Positions 18,143 through 27,400 of a DNA stretch of 32,836 bases are shown here, piece by piece. The notes below the pieces were generated by a model. It saw nothing but the letters and a program-made list of their open reading frames with translations, was not told the origin of the DNA and made no database searches. Within the stretch, counting starts at the first letter, position 1. Every line of letters begins with the position of its first letter. Source of the DNA: Gammaproteobacteria bacterium (GTDB lineage Bacteria > Pseudomonadota > Gammaproteobacteria > Francisellales > CACEW01); assembly GCA_029240715.1 (NCBI GenBank), contig JARDZR010000011.1, positions 1-32,836 of the forward strand. Direction: 5' to 3'. Made by a program: the position numbers and the translations under genes.

Positions 18143-19206
18143 ATGAAAACCTCTTTTTATAAAACCTTAGGCTGTATCCTGATGGTTACCGGTACAGCTG
18201 TAGGGGCTGGAATGCTAGCCATTCCTTTAGTGACTGCGGCGGTAGGTTTCAGTGATTCCGTGTTTTTACTGCTGGTATGCTGGGCCATTATGAGCTTTAC
18301 CGCTCTTTTAATACTTGAGGTGAATTTAGCTTTTAGCGAGTCAGCAAGCTTCAGCTCCATGTCAGGTCAAACCTTAGGCAAATTGGGTCAAAGCATTACC
18401 TGGCTGTCCTTTTTATTGCTACTTTATGCACTGACTGCGGCTTATATAACGGGCGGTACATCGCTATTAAGCCATATGATCAATCTGGTTAGTTCACATC
18501 ATATTCCGAACTGGCTGAACAGTCTGCTATTTACAACAGCCCTGGGAGTTTTTGTGGTCTGGGGAACCCATGCTGTTGATTATCTCAATCGTTTTTTAAT
18601 GAGCATCAAGGGACTCAGCCTCTTGTTATTGATTCTAGTTTTAATGCCGCATATTCAGCCCAGTTTATTGCTAAGCCCAAACCAAGGCCCTCATTACGTG
18701 TTAATTGCGGTCCCTATTCTGATTACTTCTTTTGGCTTTCATATTGTTATACCCAGCATTCGCCAATACCTTGGGCCTGATCCAAAAAAGTTACGCAAAG
18801 TCATTTTAATAGGCAGCAGCTTGCCCCTTATTATTTATTTACTATGGGATTGCAGCATTTTAGGCATTATTCCAGCAAACGGCCCCAACAGTTTTAACAG
18901 CATTGCAGCACAGCAAAGTTCTATTGGAGGAATGTTAAGCATATTGGAAAACTGGCTGCATCGCCCCATAGTTTTTGCCAGCGCCAATCTCCACAAGGTT
19001 TTATTTTAGCGCTAAACTACGCAAGCATATTTGTAGTCATTCTGCTTATTATTTTGCCTGTGCTTATGGTATATGCATTGCGTCGTCAAAATAGAGTGCA
19101 AATTTACCGAGTTAAAACAGGACATGCTATATTGGGACTGTGCTTAATGCTAGGACTAGGACTTTTGGCTTTAGAGCTTGCCATTGCGGTTGGCTATATA
19201 AAATAA
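18143..19206 (+). pseudogene. Aromatic amino-acid permease (TyrP/Mtr family), internally deleted
   Basis: The first 280 or so codons read as a hydroxy/aromatic amino-acid permease: GTAVGAGMLAIPL in helix 1, LYALTAAYITGG, SFGFHIVIPSI. The frame then meets a stop at 19007-19009. From 18997 the +2 frame continues with the normal C-terminal end (GFILALNYASIFVV, then YRVKTGHAI) to a stop at 19206. Compared with E. coli TyrP, about 55 residues are missing between these parts, including the FADLALATSFLG helix. The lesion is therefore an out-of-frame internal deletion of roughly 165 bp, not a single-base slip. The protein is almost certainly non-functional. Confidence 0.85.
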
Positions 19207-19216
19207 GGATTGATTG

Positions 19217-20626
19217 ATGCGCTGCAGTCTGCCCAATCCCAAAACCATTATATTATGGACGATTGGCTGTTCATTTTTTATGGAGATGCTGGATGCTACA
19301 GCACTGAACTCAGCTGTGCCGCAAATGGCTATAAGCTTACAGCAGAGTCCAATTGATTTAAAAGTTGCCCTAACTAGCTATCTATTAAGCCTGGGGGTAT
19401 TTATTCCAGTTAGCGGTTGGATGGCTGATCGCTTTGGCACTCGAAATGTATTTGGCCTGGCTATGATCACTTTTATCCTGGGCTCAGTGTTATGCGGTTT
19501 TGCCACATCACTTAACATGCTGGTTTTTTCAAGAGTTATCCAAGGCATTGGCGGTGCAATGATGTCTCCGGTTGCTCGCTTAATATTGCTTCGCACTTTC
19601 CCCAAAAAAGATCTGCTTCACATTACCAGCAAGCTCACTATGGTGACGTTAATCGCCCCTACTTTAGGGCCGGTAATCGGCGGGGCCATTACCACTTATT
19701 TTTCATGGCGCTATATCTTTTTTATTAATATCCCCCTGGGCTTAGTAGGCTGCTACCTAATTTTCAAATTTATTGAGAACCAGATCTCTGATTTTCGCAA
19801 GAACTTTGATTTGCTTGGCTTTTTGATGCTTGGGCTTGGGCTTGCCGGTTTATTAATGGGGCTTGATTCAGTTACCGACCCTATTTTTCCCTGGCTTTTA
19901 ACCCAAGGCATCATTACCGGCTCCATTTGCTTGCTGCTTATTTATTATCTCTATGCCAATCGTAAAATTCACGCTGTGATAGAAACCCGTATTTTTAAAT
20001 CCGTTAACTTTACAATAATTACGCTGGGCGGAATTCTATTTAGGATCGGTACAGGAGGGGTGCCTTTTTTACTGCCCTTGATTTTTCAATTGGAGTTTAA
20101 TCATTCTGCTTTATGTTCAGGGCTTTTGGTTGCGCCAATGGCTGTTGGTATGTTGCTGATGAAAAGCCAAATCAAGCCTATTTTACGGTATTTCGGATTT
20201 AGATCAGTGCTGATGTTTAACTCTATTGTGGTAGGCTTGTTATTAATGCAACTAAGCTGGATCCCTCTTGGTGTTCCTACTGCACAGATTATTATCCTAA
20301 TTTTTATTTATGGCCTATTTCTTTCTTTACAATACAGTGCCATCAATGTCCTTTCTTATTCGCAAATTCCTGAATCACAGCTAAGCAACGGCTCAAGCAT
20401 TACCAGCGCGGCCCAACAGATCTCCGCTTGTTTTGCCATTGCTATTGCCGCTGCTATTCTCGAGCACTTTCTCCATTCAAGAGATATTAGCCATATTTTT
20501 TCCGCCCATGCTTTTCGCTACACCCTGCTTAGCATGGGATCTATCTCAATGCTAGCTGCCTTAATTTTTTACAAACTACCTCAAAATATTGCAGAAAATG
20601 TAGCTAAAGGGACTAGTCCAGTTTAG
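19217..20626 (+). CDS. DHA2-family MFS drug exporter (EmrB/HsrA-like)
   Basis: 469 aa from the ATG at 19217, with AAGGA about 8 nt upstream. The N-terminal motif LDATALNSAVPQMA (motif D1 of the 14-helix exporters), GWMADRFGTRNVF (motif A) and PTLGPVIGGAI (antiporter motif C) identify a DHA2 proton antiporter. About 14 hydrophobic helices can be counted. No EmrA-type adaptor gene is nearby, so it probably works alone in the inner membrane. It starts 10 nt after the permease pseudogene and may rely on that gene's promoter. Its end overlaps the convergent Cache-type gene by 14 bp. Substrate unknown. Confidence 0.88.
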   Translation: MRCSLPNPKTIILWTIGCSFFMEMLDATALNSAVPQMAISLQQSPIDLKVALTSYLLSLGVFIPVSGWMADRFGTRNVFGLAMITFILGSVLCGFATSLNMLVFSRVIQGIGGAMMSPVARLILLRTFPKKDLLHITSKLTMVTLIAPTLGPVIGGAITTYFSWRYIFFINIPLGLVGCYLIFKFIENQISDFRKNFDLLGFLMLGLGLAGLLMGLDSVTDPIFPWLLTQGIITGSICLLLIYYLYANRKIHAVIETRIFKSVNFTIITLGGILFRIGTGGVPFLLPLIFQLEFNHSALCSGLLVAPMAVGMLLMKSQIKPILRYFGFRSVLMFNSIVVGLLLMQLSWIPLGVPTAQIIILIFIYGLFLSLQYSAINVLSYSQIPESQLSNGSSITSAAQQISACFAIAIAAAILEHFLHSRDISHIFSAHAFRYTLLSMGSISMLAALIFYKLPQNIAENVAKGTSPV

Positions 20627-21182
20627 TTTTGTCGATATTTACCATGACCACTCCTATAGGCTTGCCACTATCATCCAGGATGGGCAAAGCCAACATCGCA
20701 GGCTGGGGCTTATTCTTTTTGCTGCTTCCGGCAAAAATATAGGGATCAGCGGGGCTACCAGTAAAAGCCTTTTTCCAGGAAGCTTGATTGCCGAGCCAAT
20801 ATTGGCTTGGGACATAGGTTTGCCCTATGACAAGCCCTTTGAGATCGGTTATAATAATCCCTTGATATAGCCCATTACTATGTTCTTCGATAGTTCCCAA
20901 TAAGCTAGAAAGACCATTATTCATTATGCTGCTTATTAAAGGTTTATTACTGCTATTGAGCTGCTGTTGCCACTGCTTATTTAAAGCTTTGATCTGTGCC
21001 TTGGTGTAATTAGTATGTTGCGCGTTGGCTTTTTGCACCTCTGCCAATACCGCGGACTGCTCGGCCCAATTGCTAATTTTAGGAGATAAAGATTGAAGCT
21101 CTATTTTTACCGAGCTGTTTGCAAAAGCTGTGGCAAATATCAAACTACCGACTAAGAGAAAAACACTTTTCAATATTTTCAT
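20613..21182 (-). CDS. Exported Cache/PDC-type sensor-domain protein
   Basis: 189 aa from the ATG at 21182, which follows AAGGAG at 6 nt; the frame extends seven codons upstream without a ribosome binding site. A signal peptide (MKILKSVFLLVG..., cleavage after AFA near residue 21) is followed by a helical segment and then a PAS-like extracellular fold: GLYQGIIITDLKGLVIGQT, SWKKAFTGSPADPYIFAG, PAMLALPILDDSGKPIGVVMVNID. This is the layout of Cache domains of chemoreceptors and histidine kinases, but here no membrane anchor or signalling domain follows. It may be a free periplasmic ligand-binding protein. The partner is unknown. Confidence 0.75.
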   Translation of the reverse strand: MKILKSVFLLVGSLIFATAFANSSVKIELQSLSPKISNWAEQSAVLAEVQKANAQHTNYTKAQIKALNKQWQQQLNSSNKPLISSIMNNGLSSLLGTIEEHSNGLYQGIIITDLKGLVIGQTYVPSQYWLGNQASWKKAFTGSPADPYIFAGSSKKNKPQPAMLALPILDDSGKPIGVVMVNIDKTKLD

Positions 21183-21276
21183 ATCGATCTCCTTGCTAGC
21201 CAAGACTTTATGCTATAGAACATTTTTTATACAATCAAGCCTGTTACAGTATTAAAATATTTATTTACATAAACCC

Positions 21277-21305
21277 TTGCAAGAGAGCGCCAGTCAATTT
21301 ATAAA
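21277..21305 (+). promoter_or_regulatory. Candidate promoter of rimK-rimB
   Basis: TTGCAA (21277-21282), 17-nt spacer and TATAAA (21300-21305), 4/6 and 5/6 to consensus, about 30 nt before the rimK ATG. Confidence 0.4.
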
Positions 21306-21335
21306 CTGGGATAAGATTTTAAATTAGGAAATTAC

Positions 21336-22241
21336 ATGAGACTAGCCATATTATCTCGATCCCCTCACTCCTATTCAACCGCTCGATTGGTGGAAGCGGC
21401 AGAAAAGCGCGGACATCAGGTCGATGTCATTGATACTTTACGTTGCTATATGAACATTACCTCTGAAGAGCCTACCATTTATTATAAAGGCCAAAAACTG
21501 CCAAAATATGATGCTGTTATTCCAAGAATTGGCGCTTCAGCCACATTTTATGGATGCTCTATCGTCAGGCAGTTTGAGTTAATGGGCGTTTTTAGCGTTA
21601 ATTCATCCATTGCTATTACTCGTTCCAGGGATAAATTAAGGGCTTTACAGTTATTGGCCAGAAAAGGCATTGCCATGCCAAACAGCAGTTTTGCTAACTC
21701 GACCAATGATGTAAAGGGTTTAATTAAACTCATAGGGGGCGCTCCTTTAGTAATTAAATTACTCGAAGGCACCCAGGGAATTGGCGTAGTATTAGCCGAA
21801 ACCAATAAAGCGGCTGAAAGCGTTATCGAAGCCTTTTATGGCCTAAAAGCCAACATTTTAGTACAAGAATATATTAAAGAAGCAGGCGGAGCCGATATTC
21901 GTTGTTTTGTAGTAGGCAATAAAGTCATTGCAGCGATGAAGCGCCAGGCCGAAGCAGGTGAGTTCCGTTCCAATTTGCATCGAGGAGGGAAATCAGAGCT
22001 GGTGAGCATTACTAAACAAGAAAGAACCATGGCAATTAATGCCGCTAAAATTATGGGATTAAGAATGGCAGGAGTCGATTTGCTTCGCTCCAATAGAGGC
22101 CCGTTAGTGATGGAAGTCAACTCTTCTCCAGGTTTGCAGGGAATCGAAACCGCCACCGGACGAAATGTTGCATCAGATATTATTGCCTATCTTGAAAAAC
22201 ATGCTAAACCTATCAATATAAAGGGGCATTATCAGGGATAA
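21336..22241 (+). CDS. rimK: RimK, glutamate ligase for ribosomal protein S6
   Basis: ATP-grasp ligase that adds glutamates to the C-terminus of ribosomal protein S6. It starts with the typical [15 protein letters not shown] and contains [14 protein letters not shown], the ATP-binding loop [29 protein letters not shown] and the metal-binding [17 protein letters not shown]. At 301 aa it matches the E. coli length of 300. It is followed 3 nt later by the RimB-type protease gene. In Pseudomonas, RimK activity is modulated by RimA, RimB and cyclic-di-GMP; no rimA is visible here. Confidence 0.95.
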   Translation: MRLAILSRSPHSYSTARLVEAAEKRGHQVDVIDTLRCYMNITSEEPTIYYKGQKLPKYDAVIPRIGASATFYGCSIVRQFELMGVFSVNSSIAITRSRDKLRALQLLARKGIAMPNSSFANSTNDVKGLIKLIGGAPLVIKLLEGTQGIGVVLAETNKAAESVIEAFYGLKANILVQEYIKEAGGADIRCFVVGNKVIAAMKRQAEAGEFRSNLHRGGKSELVSITKQERTMAINAAKIMGLRMAGVDLLRSNRGPLVMEVNSSPGLQGIETATGRNVASDIIAYLEKHAKPINIKGHYQG

Positions 22242-22244
22242 AGC

Positions 22245-22685
22245 ATGTCATCTCAATCTGATAAAATTTTAATCGGCTGGAAAGAATACTGCTCTTTGCC
22301 TGATTTAAACATTAAAAAAATTATTGCTAAAGTCGATACCGGGGCCGATACCTCTGCTTTACACGCTCTTAATATCAAGCCCTTTACTGACAGGGGTGAG
22401 CCGCATGTACAGTTTGAAGTTTATCCCATTCGTTTTAATAATACTTTTATGCAGGTTTGCAGCGCGCCTGTAGTGGATTACAGAGTAATTAGAAGCTCAA
22501 ATGGCCTGCATGAAAAACGTTTTGTCATTGCCACTCGTTTAATTTTAGGCGAGCAGGAATATCTCACCCAGCTTACTTTAAGTAACCGATCATTTCTTAA
22601 CTATCGAATGCTGTTAGGAAAAGGCTTTTTGAATGGCAATGTGATTATTGATACCAGCCAAAAATATTGCCAAAAGGTCCGCTAA
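22245..22685 (+). CDS. rimB: RimB-like putative ATP-dependent zinc protease
   Basis: 146 aa of the family annotated as RimK/LysX-linked zinc protease. It begins IGWKEYCSLPDL and has a retropepsin-like active-site motif V-D31-TGADTSALH, followed by YRVIRSSNGLHEKRFVI and NRSFLNYRMLLGK. The DTGA core suggests an aspartic-protease fold despite the zinc protease name. It begins 3 nt after rimK, so coupled translation is likely. Known partners act in S6 modification and protein turnover. Confidence 0.88.
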   Translation: MSSQSDKILIGWKEYCSLPDLNIKKIIAKVDTGADTSALHALNIKPFTDRGEPHVQFEVYPIRFNNTFMQVCSAPVVDYRVIRSSNGLHEKRFVIATRLILGEQEYLTQLTLSNRSFLNYRMLLGKGFLNGNVIIDTSQKYCQKVR

Positions 22686-22692
22686 GATTCAA

Positions 22693-23709
22693 TTAAGTTT
22701 GCCAGTCAGACAGAAGCATCTCGCGAGTTAAGGTGTTATTACCCATAATCTTTTTAAGCTTTTTCAATGCCTCAAACTGGATTTGTCTAACCCGCTCTCG
22801 AGTCAATTCCATAGCTTGCCCCACTTCTTCTAAAGTCATAGGTTCATAAGTTCCAAGACCGTAGCGCATGCTTAAAACCTCTTGCTCTCTTTCATCTAGC
22901 TGCTGCATCCATAGACTTAAGTTTTTATAAAAATCATTGTTTGCAATTTGTTGGTCCAGAGTGCCCTCTTGGTCTGAAATAGTTTCAGAAATAGACCGGG
23001 AGGAATCATCAAACAAGGCATCAATAGAGTCAACCGCTGTGGTTGCCGATAGGATTTTTTTAATATCTTTGACAGGCCGGTCCAAAAACTCAGCCAGTTC
23101 TTCGGCACTGGGTTCATGATCTAAAGTTTGAGCCAGTTTTCTGGCAGCCCGCAAATAAAAGTTAAGTTCTTTTAAAACATACACAGGCACACGAATGGTA
23201 TGGGTCTGATTCAACAGAGCTCTTTCAATATTTTGCTTAATCCACCAGCTAGCATAGGTTGAAAAACGAAAGCCACGCTCCGGGTCAAACTTTTCCAAAG
23301 CATGCATCAAACCTAAATTCCCCTCTTCGATTAAATCTAATAAAGGCAAACCTCGGTGAATATATCGTTTAGCAATTTTTACGACCAAGCGCAAATTACC
23401 TTGCACCATTCTTGATTTGGCATCCTCATCGCCTTTGGCCGCCAAGCGCGCAAAATAAAGCTCTTCTTTACGCGTAAACAATGGGACATAACCGATTTCT
23501 TTTAAGTATAAAGTGGTCGCGTCATGATCAGATTCACCGGGCTCAAAGCGTTCTATCTCTTTGGCATCTTCTGTATCATCTTCATCAGTTTCCAAAGCCT
23601 CTTCATCAGAACCGAGCAAATCCAGCAGCTCATCCATCGACTCACCGTCTTCATTTAATTCCGGCAAATCATCTTTATCTAGCTGTTCAGGCTGTTTTTT
23701 TCGGCTCAT
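22693..23709 (-). CDS. rpoS: RNA polymerase sigma factor RpoS (sigma-38)
   Basis: Stationary-phase/general stress sigma factor. A long acidic N-terminal stretch (1-60) precedes region 1.2 (ATTLYLKEIGYVPLFTRKEE), region 2 (NLRLVVKIAKRY, DLIEEGNLGLMHALEKFD, FSTYASWWIKQNIERAL), region 3 and region 4.2 (MTLEEVGQAMELTRERVRQIQ). The 338 aa are near the E. coli 330. AAGGTAAC precedes the ATG. A TATAAT box (23756-23751) lies about 45 nt upstream, without a clear -35. Unlike in many gammaproteobacteria, nlpD is not directly upstream; a divergent small protein and mfd are. It converges on rimK-rimB and, further away, mutS. Confidence 0.97.
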   Translation of the reverse strand: MSRKKQPEQLDKDDLPELNEDGESMDELLDLLGSDEEALETDEDDTEDAKEIERFEPGESDHDATTLYLKEIGYVPLFTRKEELYFARLAAKGDEDAKSRMVQGNLRLVVKIAKRYIHRGLPLLDLIEEGNLGLMHALEKFDPERGFRFSTYASWWIKQNIERALLNQTHTIRVPVYVLKELNFYLRAARKLAQTLDHEPSAEELAEFLDRPVKDIKKILSATTAVDSIDALFDDSSRSISETISDQEGTLDQQIANNDFYKNLSLWMQQLDEREQEVLSMRYGLGTYEPMTLEEVGQAMELTRERVRQIQFEALKKLKKIMGNNTLTREMLLSDWQT

Positions 23710-23778
23710 TTTGTTACCTTTTATTCAGAAACATAGGAATTTAATTTTCTATTATAGAAGAAATTTTCAGGGAATGTT

Positions 23779-23787
23779 TGCTATACT
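23779..23787 (+). promoter_or_regulatory. Extended -10 promoter of the 133-aa protein
   Basis: TGCTATACT carries the TGn extension and a 5/6 -10 hexamer (23782-23787). No -35 match at the usual spacing. The ATG is 30 nt further. Confidence 0.4.
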
Positions 23788-23817
23788 GCACGGATATTGC
23801 TAAAAAATGGGTTTGCG

Positions 23818-24219
23818 ATGATTGATGATAAAAAACAAAATTTACTGTATGGCTTAATTATATTAGTGCTGACCATTGTTTTTTATGCGTTAAGTCCTTC
23901 AGCAGACCAAGCCCCTACCGGCATATTACTGCCAAGCGGAGCAAAAACTTATTCAGCGACGGACCCCTCCAGCATTCAGCTTTATGAAGCCATGCCAAAA
24001 CGCGCTATTGTTTTAGGAACAATTCATACCGCCAAACATTTTAGCTCTATCAGCCAAGCTTCCGATATCAGCAATCAAAATGATAACCTTAAACTCGCTC
24101 AACAATTAGCTTCTAAAGTGGGCGCAAACGGTTTGGTTGTGACCTTACTGGGAAGAAACCCAGAAGCCGGCCCACTCGATGGCTTTGTGCTCTACGCTCA
24201 GGCTATCCGCACCTATTAA
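23818..24219 (+). CDS. Hypothetical membrane-anchored protein, 133 aa
   Basis: The ATG at 23818 is chosen over the TTG at 23797 because it places the hydrophobic segment directly at the N-terminus. A single helix (LLYGLIILVLTIVFYAL) is followed by a soluble domain, presumably periplasmic, with KRAIVLGTIHTAKHF, LAQQLASKVGANGLVVTLLG and a terminal FVLYAQAIRTY. The alternating strand-helix-strand pattern looks like a small alpha/beta domain. No family is recognised. It is divergent from rpoS, and its stop overlaps by 4 nt a 40-aa gene on the other strand. Confidence 0.7.
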   Translation: MIDDKKQNLLYGLIILVLTIVFYALSPSADQAPTGILLPSGAKTYSATDPSSIQLYEAMPKRAIVLGTIHTAKHFSSISQASDISNQNDNLKLAQQLASKVGANGLVVTLLGRNPEAGPLDGFVLYAQAIRTY

Positions 24220-24338
24220 TGGAAATAGCGATAGGCCAGTGTAATCAGGGCTCCTACCACAATTACCAAGCCCATAATCTGTAATAGACTTAAGCCGTAA
24301 TGACGCAGTTGTCTGCCGTTTTTGCTAAATTTTTTCAT
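24216..24338 (-). CDS. Small single-helix membrane protein, 40 aa
   Basis: An open frame from ATG at 24338 to TAA at 24216-24218, with GTGGA about 7 nt upstream. The N-terminus is strongly basic (MKKFSKNGRQLRHYG) and is followed by one long hydrophobic helix (LLQIMGLVIVVGALITLAY) and a short RYFH tail. This composition is typical of real small inner-membrane proteins with a cytoplasmic N-terminus and is unlikely by chance. It overlaps the end of the 133-aa gene by 4 nt and is divergent from mfd. Family and function unknown. Confidence 0.6.
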   Translation of the reverse strand: MKKFSKNGRQLRHYGLSLLQIMGLVIVVGALITLAYRYFH

Positions 24339-24411
24339 AGAATTTCCACTTTTTGTTATGCCTTGATTAAACCATAAAATGAAAACATTATAAATTTATT
24401 TTCAAAATGAG

Positions 24412-24417
24412 TATAAT
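24412..24417 (+). promoter_or_regulatory. -10 box of mfd
   Basis: A perfect TATAAT 20 nt before the mfd ATG. The best -35 is TTATAA at an 18-nt spacing (24388-24393), which is weak. The leader would be only about 14 nt. Confidence 0.4.
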
Positions 24418-24437
24418 GAGCGAAATTTGATTTTGTG

Positions 24438-27400
24438 ATGACCATGCAAGCCCTGCAAAAGCCTCAAGGCCAAGATAAACACTACTACGGCAATCTTGCC
24501 GGAAGCCGCCTTGCTCTTGAGTTGGCAAAACTTGAAGCAGAAACCCCCGGCCTTAGTTTACTAATTACCCCAAGCACCCAAATAGCTGAGCAGTTAGCTG
24601 AAGAAATCGCTTTTTTTAAAGGGAACAAACAAAATATTATTATTTTTCCCGACTGGGAAACTTTGCCTTATGACCGATTCTCTCCGCACCAAGATATTGT
24701 TTCAAGCCGCTTAAGTCTCTTAAACAAGCTTGGCTCAATGAAAGAAGGCATTATCCTAGCCAATATCAGGACCCTGCTACAGCCTTTACCTCCACAAAGC
24801 TATATCCATGCTCACAGTTTAATATTAAAAGTCGGCGATATTTTTAGCATTGAGGACTATCGTCAGCGCTTAGAACAGGCTGGCTATAACTGCGTTAGCC
24901 AGGTGATGTCACGAGGTGAATTCGCGGTAAGAGGCGCCATTTTTGATATATTTCCAATGGGCGCAGATTCGCCCTATCGGATTGACCTGTTGGACAATGA
25001 GGTGGATTCTATTCGCCTGTTCGACCCGGAATCTCAAAGATCCAGTGAAAAAGTCAGTAATATTCACTTATTGCCTGCTCGAGAATTTCCACTTAGCCCT
25101 GAAGCAGTTGCACGTTTTACACAAGCTTGGCATGAGTATTTTCCACGAAGTGAAGACTCTCCTATTTTGTATGCAGTCACTCAGCAAAAAAGTGCTCCTG
25201 GAATTGAATATTATCTGCCCTTGTTTTTCGAAAAGCCCAATAATCTATTAGATTATTTGCCTGAGCACAGCCTGATCATCAATATCGATAATACTTTGCA
25301 CGAAGCTGAGCAAATGTGGAAAGATATTAAAGATCGCTATGAACAGTATAGGCATGATCCAGAACAGCCATTACTTGCTCCCAATAAAGTATTTACCGAA
25401 CCTTCTCGTTTTTTTGAACTCAGCAAAGCTTTTGCTCAGCTAGCGATTAGCAGTCAGGTTTTAAATAAAACCGGCCCTAATCGGATCAATTTTAATGGCA
25501 GCATATTGCCCGATTTGTCAATTAGCCCAGAAATCAATAGACCCTTAGCCAAACTAAGTGAGTTTACGCAAAAAACTGCCAATCGAAGCTTGTTCTGCGC
25601 CGATAGCCCAGGCAGAAGAGAAGTTTTAATTGAGCATTTACAAAGAATTGCTTTAGCGCCTGAACGAGTGGAAAGTTGGCAAGAGTTTATTAGCTCTTCT
25701 CATAAGATTGCTATTGCGGTCACCCCTTTACAAGACGGTTTTATTGAGCCCAATGCCAAGCTTAATGTCATTACTGAAAACCAAATTTTTATTCAAAGAA
25801 TATCGCAAGCTAGAAGACGGCAGGCTCAAGTTTCTGAAGAAGAGTCCGGCATTGCCATTCGCGACCTATCTGAGCTCAATATTGGCGATCCAGTGGTTCA
25901 CATTGAGCACGGCATAGGCAGATATGAAGGACTTATTAGCTTAAATTTAGGAGACTATACTGGCGAGTTCTTAAATCTAAGCTATGCCAATGCAGACAAA
26001 CTCTATGTGCCGATTAGCTCGCTGCATTTAATTAGGCATTACCGCGCCGCTGAAAACTCTCTTGCCCCATTAAATAAGCTGGGCACAGATAAATGGGCCA
26101 AATCTTTTGATAAAGCGGCTAAAAGAGTTCGAGATGTTGCCGCTGAGCTATTAGAAATTTATGCCAAACGCTCTACTCAAAAAGGCTTTGCTTGCAAAGC
26201 GCCCGATGAGAACTATCAAAACTTTATAGATGGCTTTCCTTTTGAAGAAACTCCGGACCAGGCCAGAGCTATTCAAGCGGTCATACATGACATGTGTACA
26301 AACCGGCCGATGGACCGGCTGTTATGTGGAGATGTAGGCTTTGGCAAAACAGAAGTAGCGATGCGCGCAGCTTATTTAGCCGTTCAAAATGGCAAACAGG
26401 TCGCTATCTTGGTCCCGACCACTCTGCTTGCCCAGCAGCATTTTGAAAACTTTAGTTCTCGCTTTGCCAATTGGCCGATTAAAGTTGAAAGCCTATCTCG
26501 ATTTCGCTCAAGTTCAGAACAAAGCAAAGTGGTTGAACAGCTCAAGATTGGCAAAGCAGATATTGTAATAGGCACCCATCGCTTGCTGAACCCTGATATC
26601 GAATTTAAAGATTTAGGCCTGCTGATTATTGACGAAGAGCATCGATTTGGAGTGCGTCACAAAGAAAAACTAAAGGCGCTGCGTGCCAATGTTGATATCC
26701 TTTCCATGACAGCCACACCTATTCCCAGAACGCTTAATATGGCCTTAGCTGAAATTAGAGACCTCTCTATTATCGCCACCCCTCCTGCTAAAAGACTATC
26801 AGTCAAAACCTTCGTTAAAGAGTCCAACACCCAGCTCATTAAAGAAGCGATTTTGCGAGAAATTTTAAGAGGAGGCCAGGTTTATTACCTGCATAATAAC
26901 GTTGAAACCATTCAGCATTGCGTTGAAAACTTACAAAACGCCCTGCCCGGAGTAAAAGTCACTTTCGCACATGGCCAGATGCGTGAAAAGGAACTCGAGC
27001 ACATAATGGTGGACTTTTATCACAACCGCTATCAGGTTTTAGTTTGCACCACCATTATTGAAACAGGGATAGACGTACCTAATGCCAACACCATTATTAT
27101 TGAACGGGCCGATAAATTTGGGCTTGCCCAGCTCCATCAACTTAGAGGTAGAGTCGGACGCTCCCACCACCAGGCCTATGCTTACTTACTGGCCCCTCCT
27201 ATCAAAGCTTTAAACAAAGATGCTCAAAAAAGGCTTGAAGCTATTGAAGCCATTGACGAGCTAGGCGCAGGCTTTAGCCTAGCCAGCCATGACCTTGAAA
27301 TTCGCGGGGCTGGAGAGCTGCTAGGCGAAGAACAAAGCGGCAATATTGAGGATATTGGCATTGGTCTTTATATGGAACTGTTAGATCGCACGGTTAAATC

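Noticed and set aside
18997-19206. Separate small membrane protein after the permease stop
   Set aside because: It aligns with the C-terminus of TyrP-family permeases and has no start codon or binding site, so it belongs to the pseudogene.
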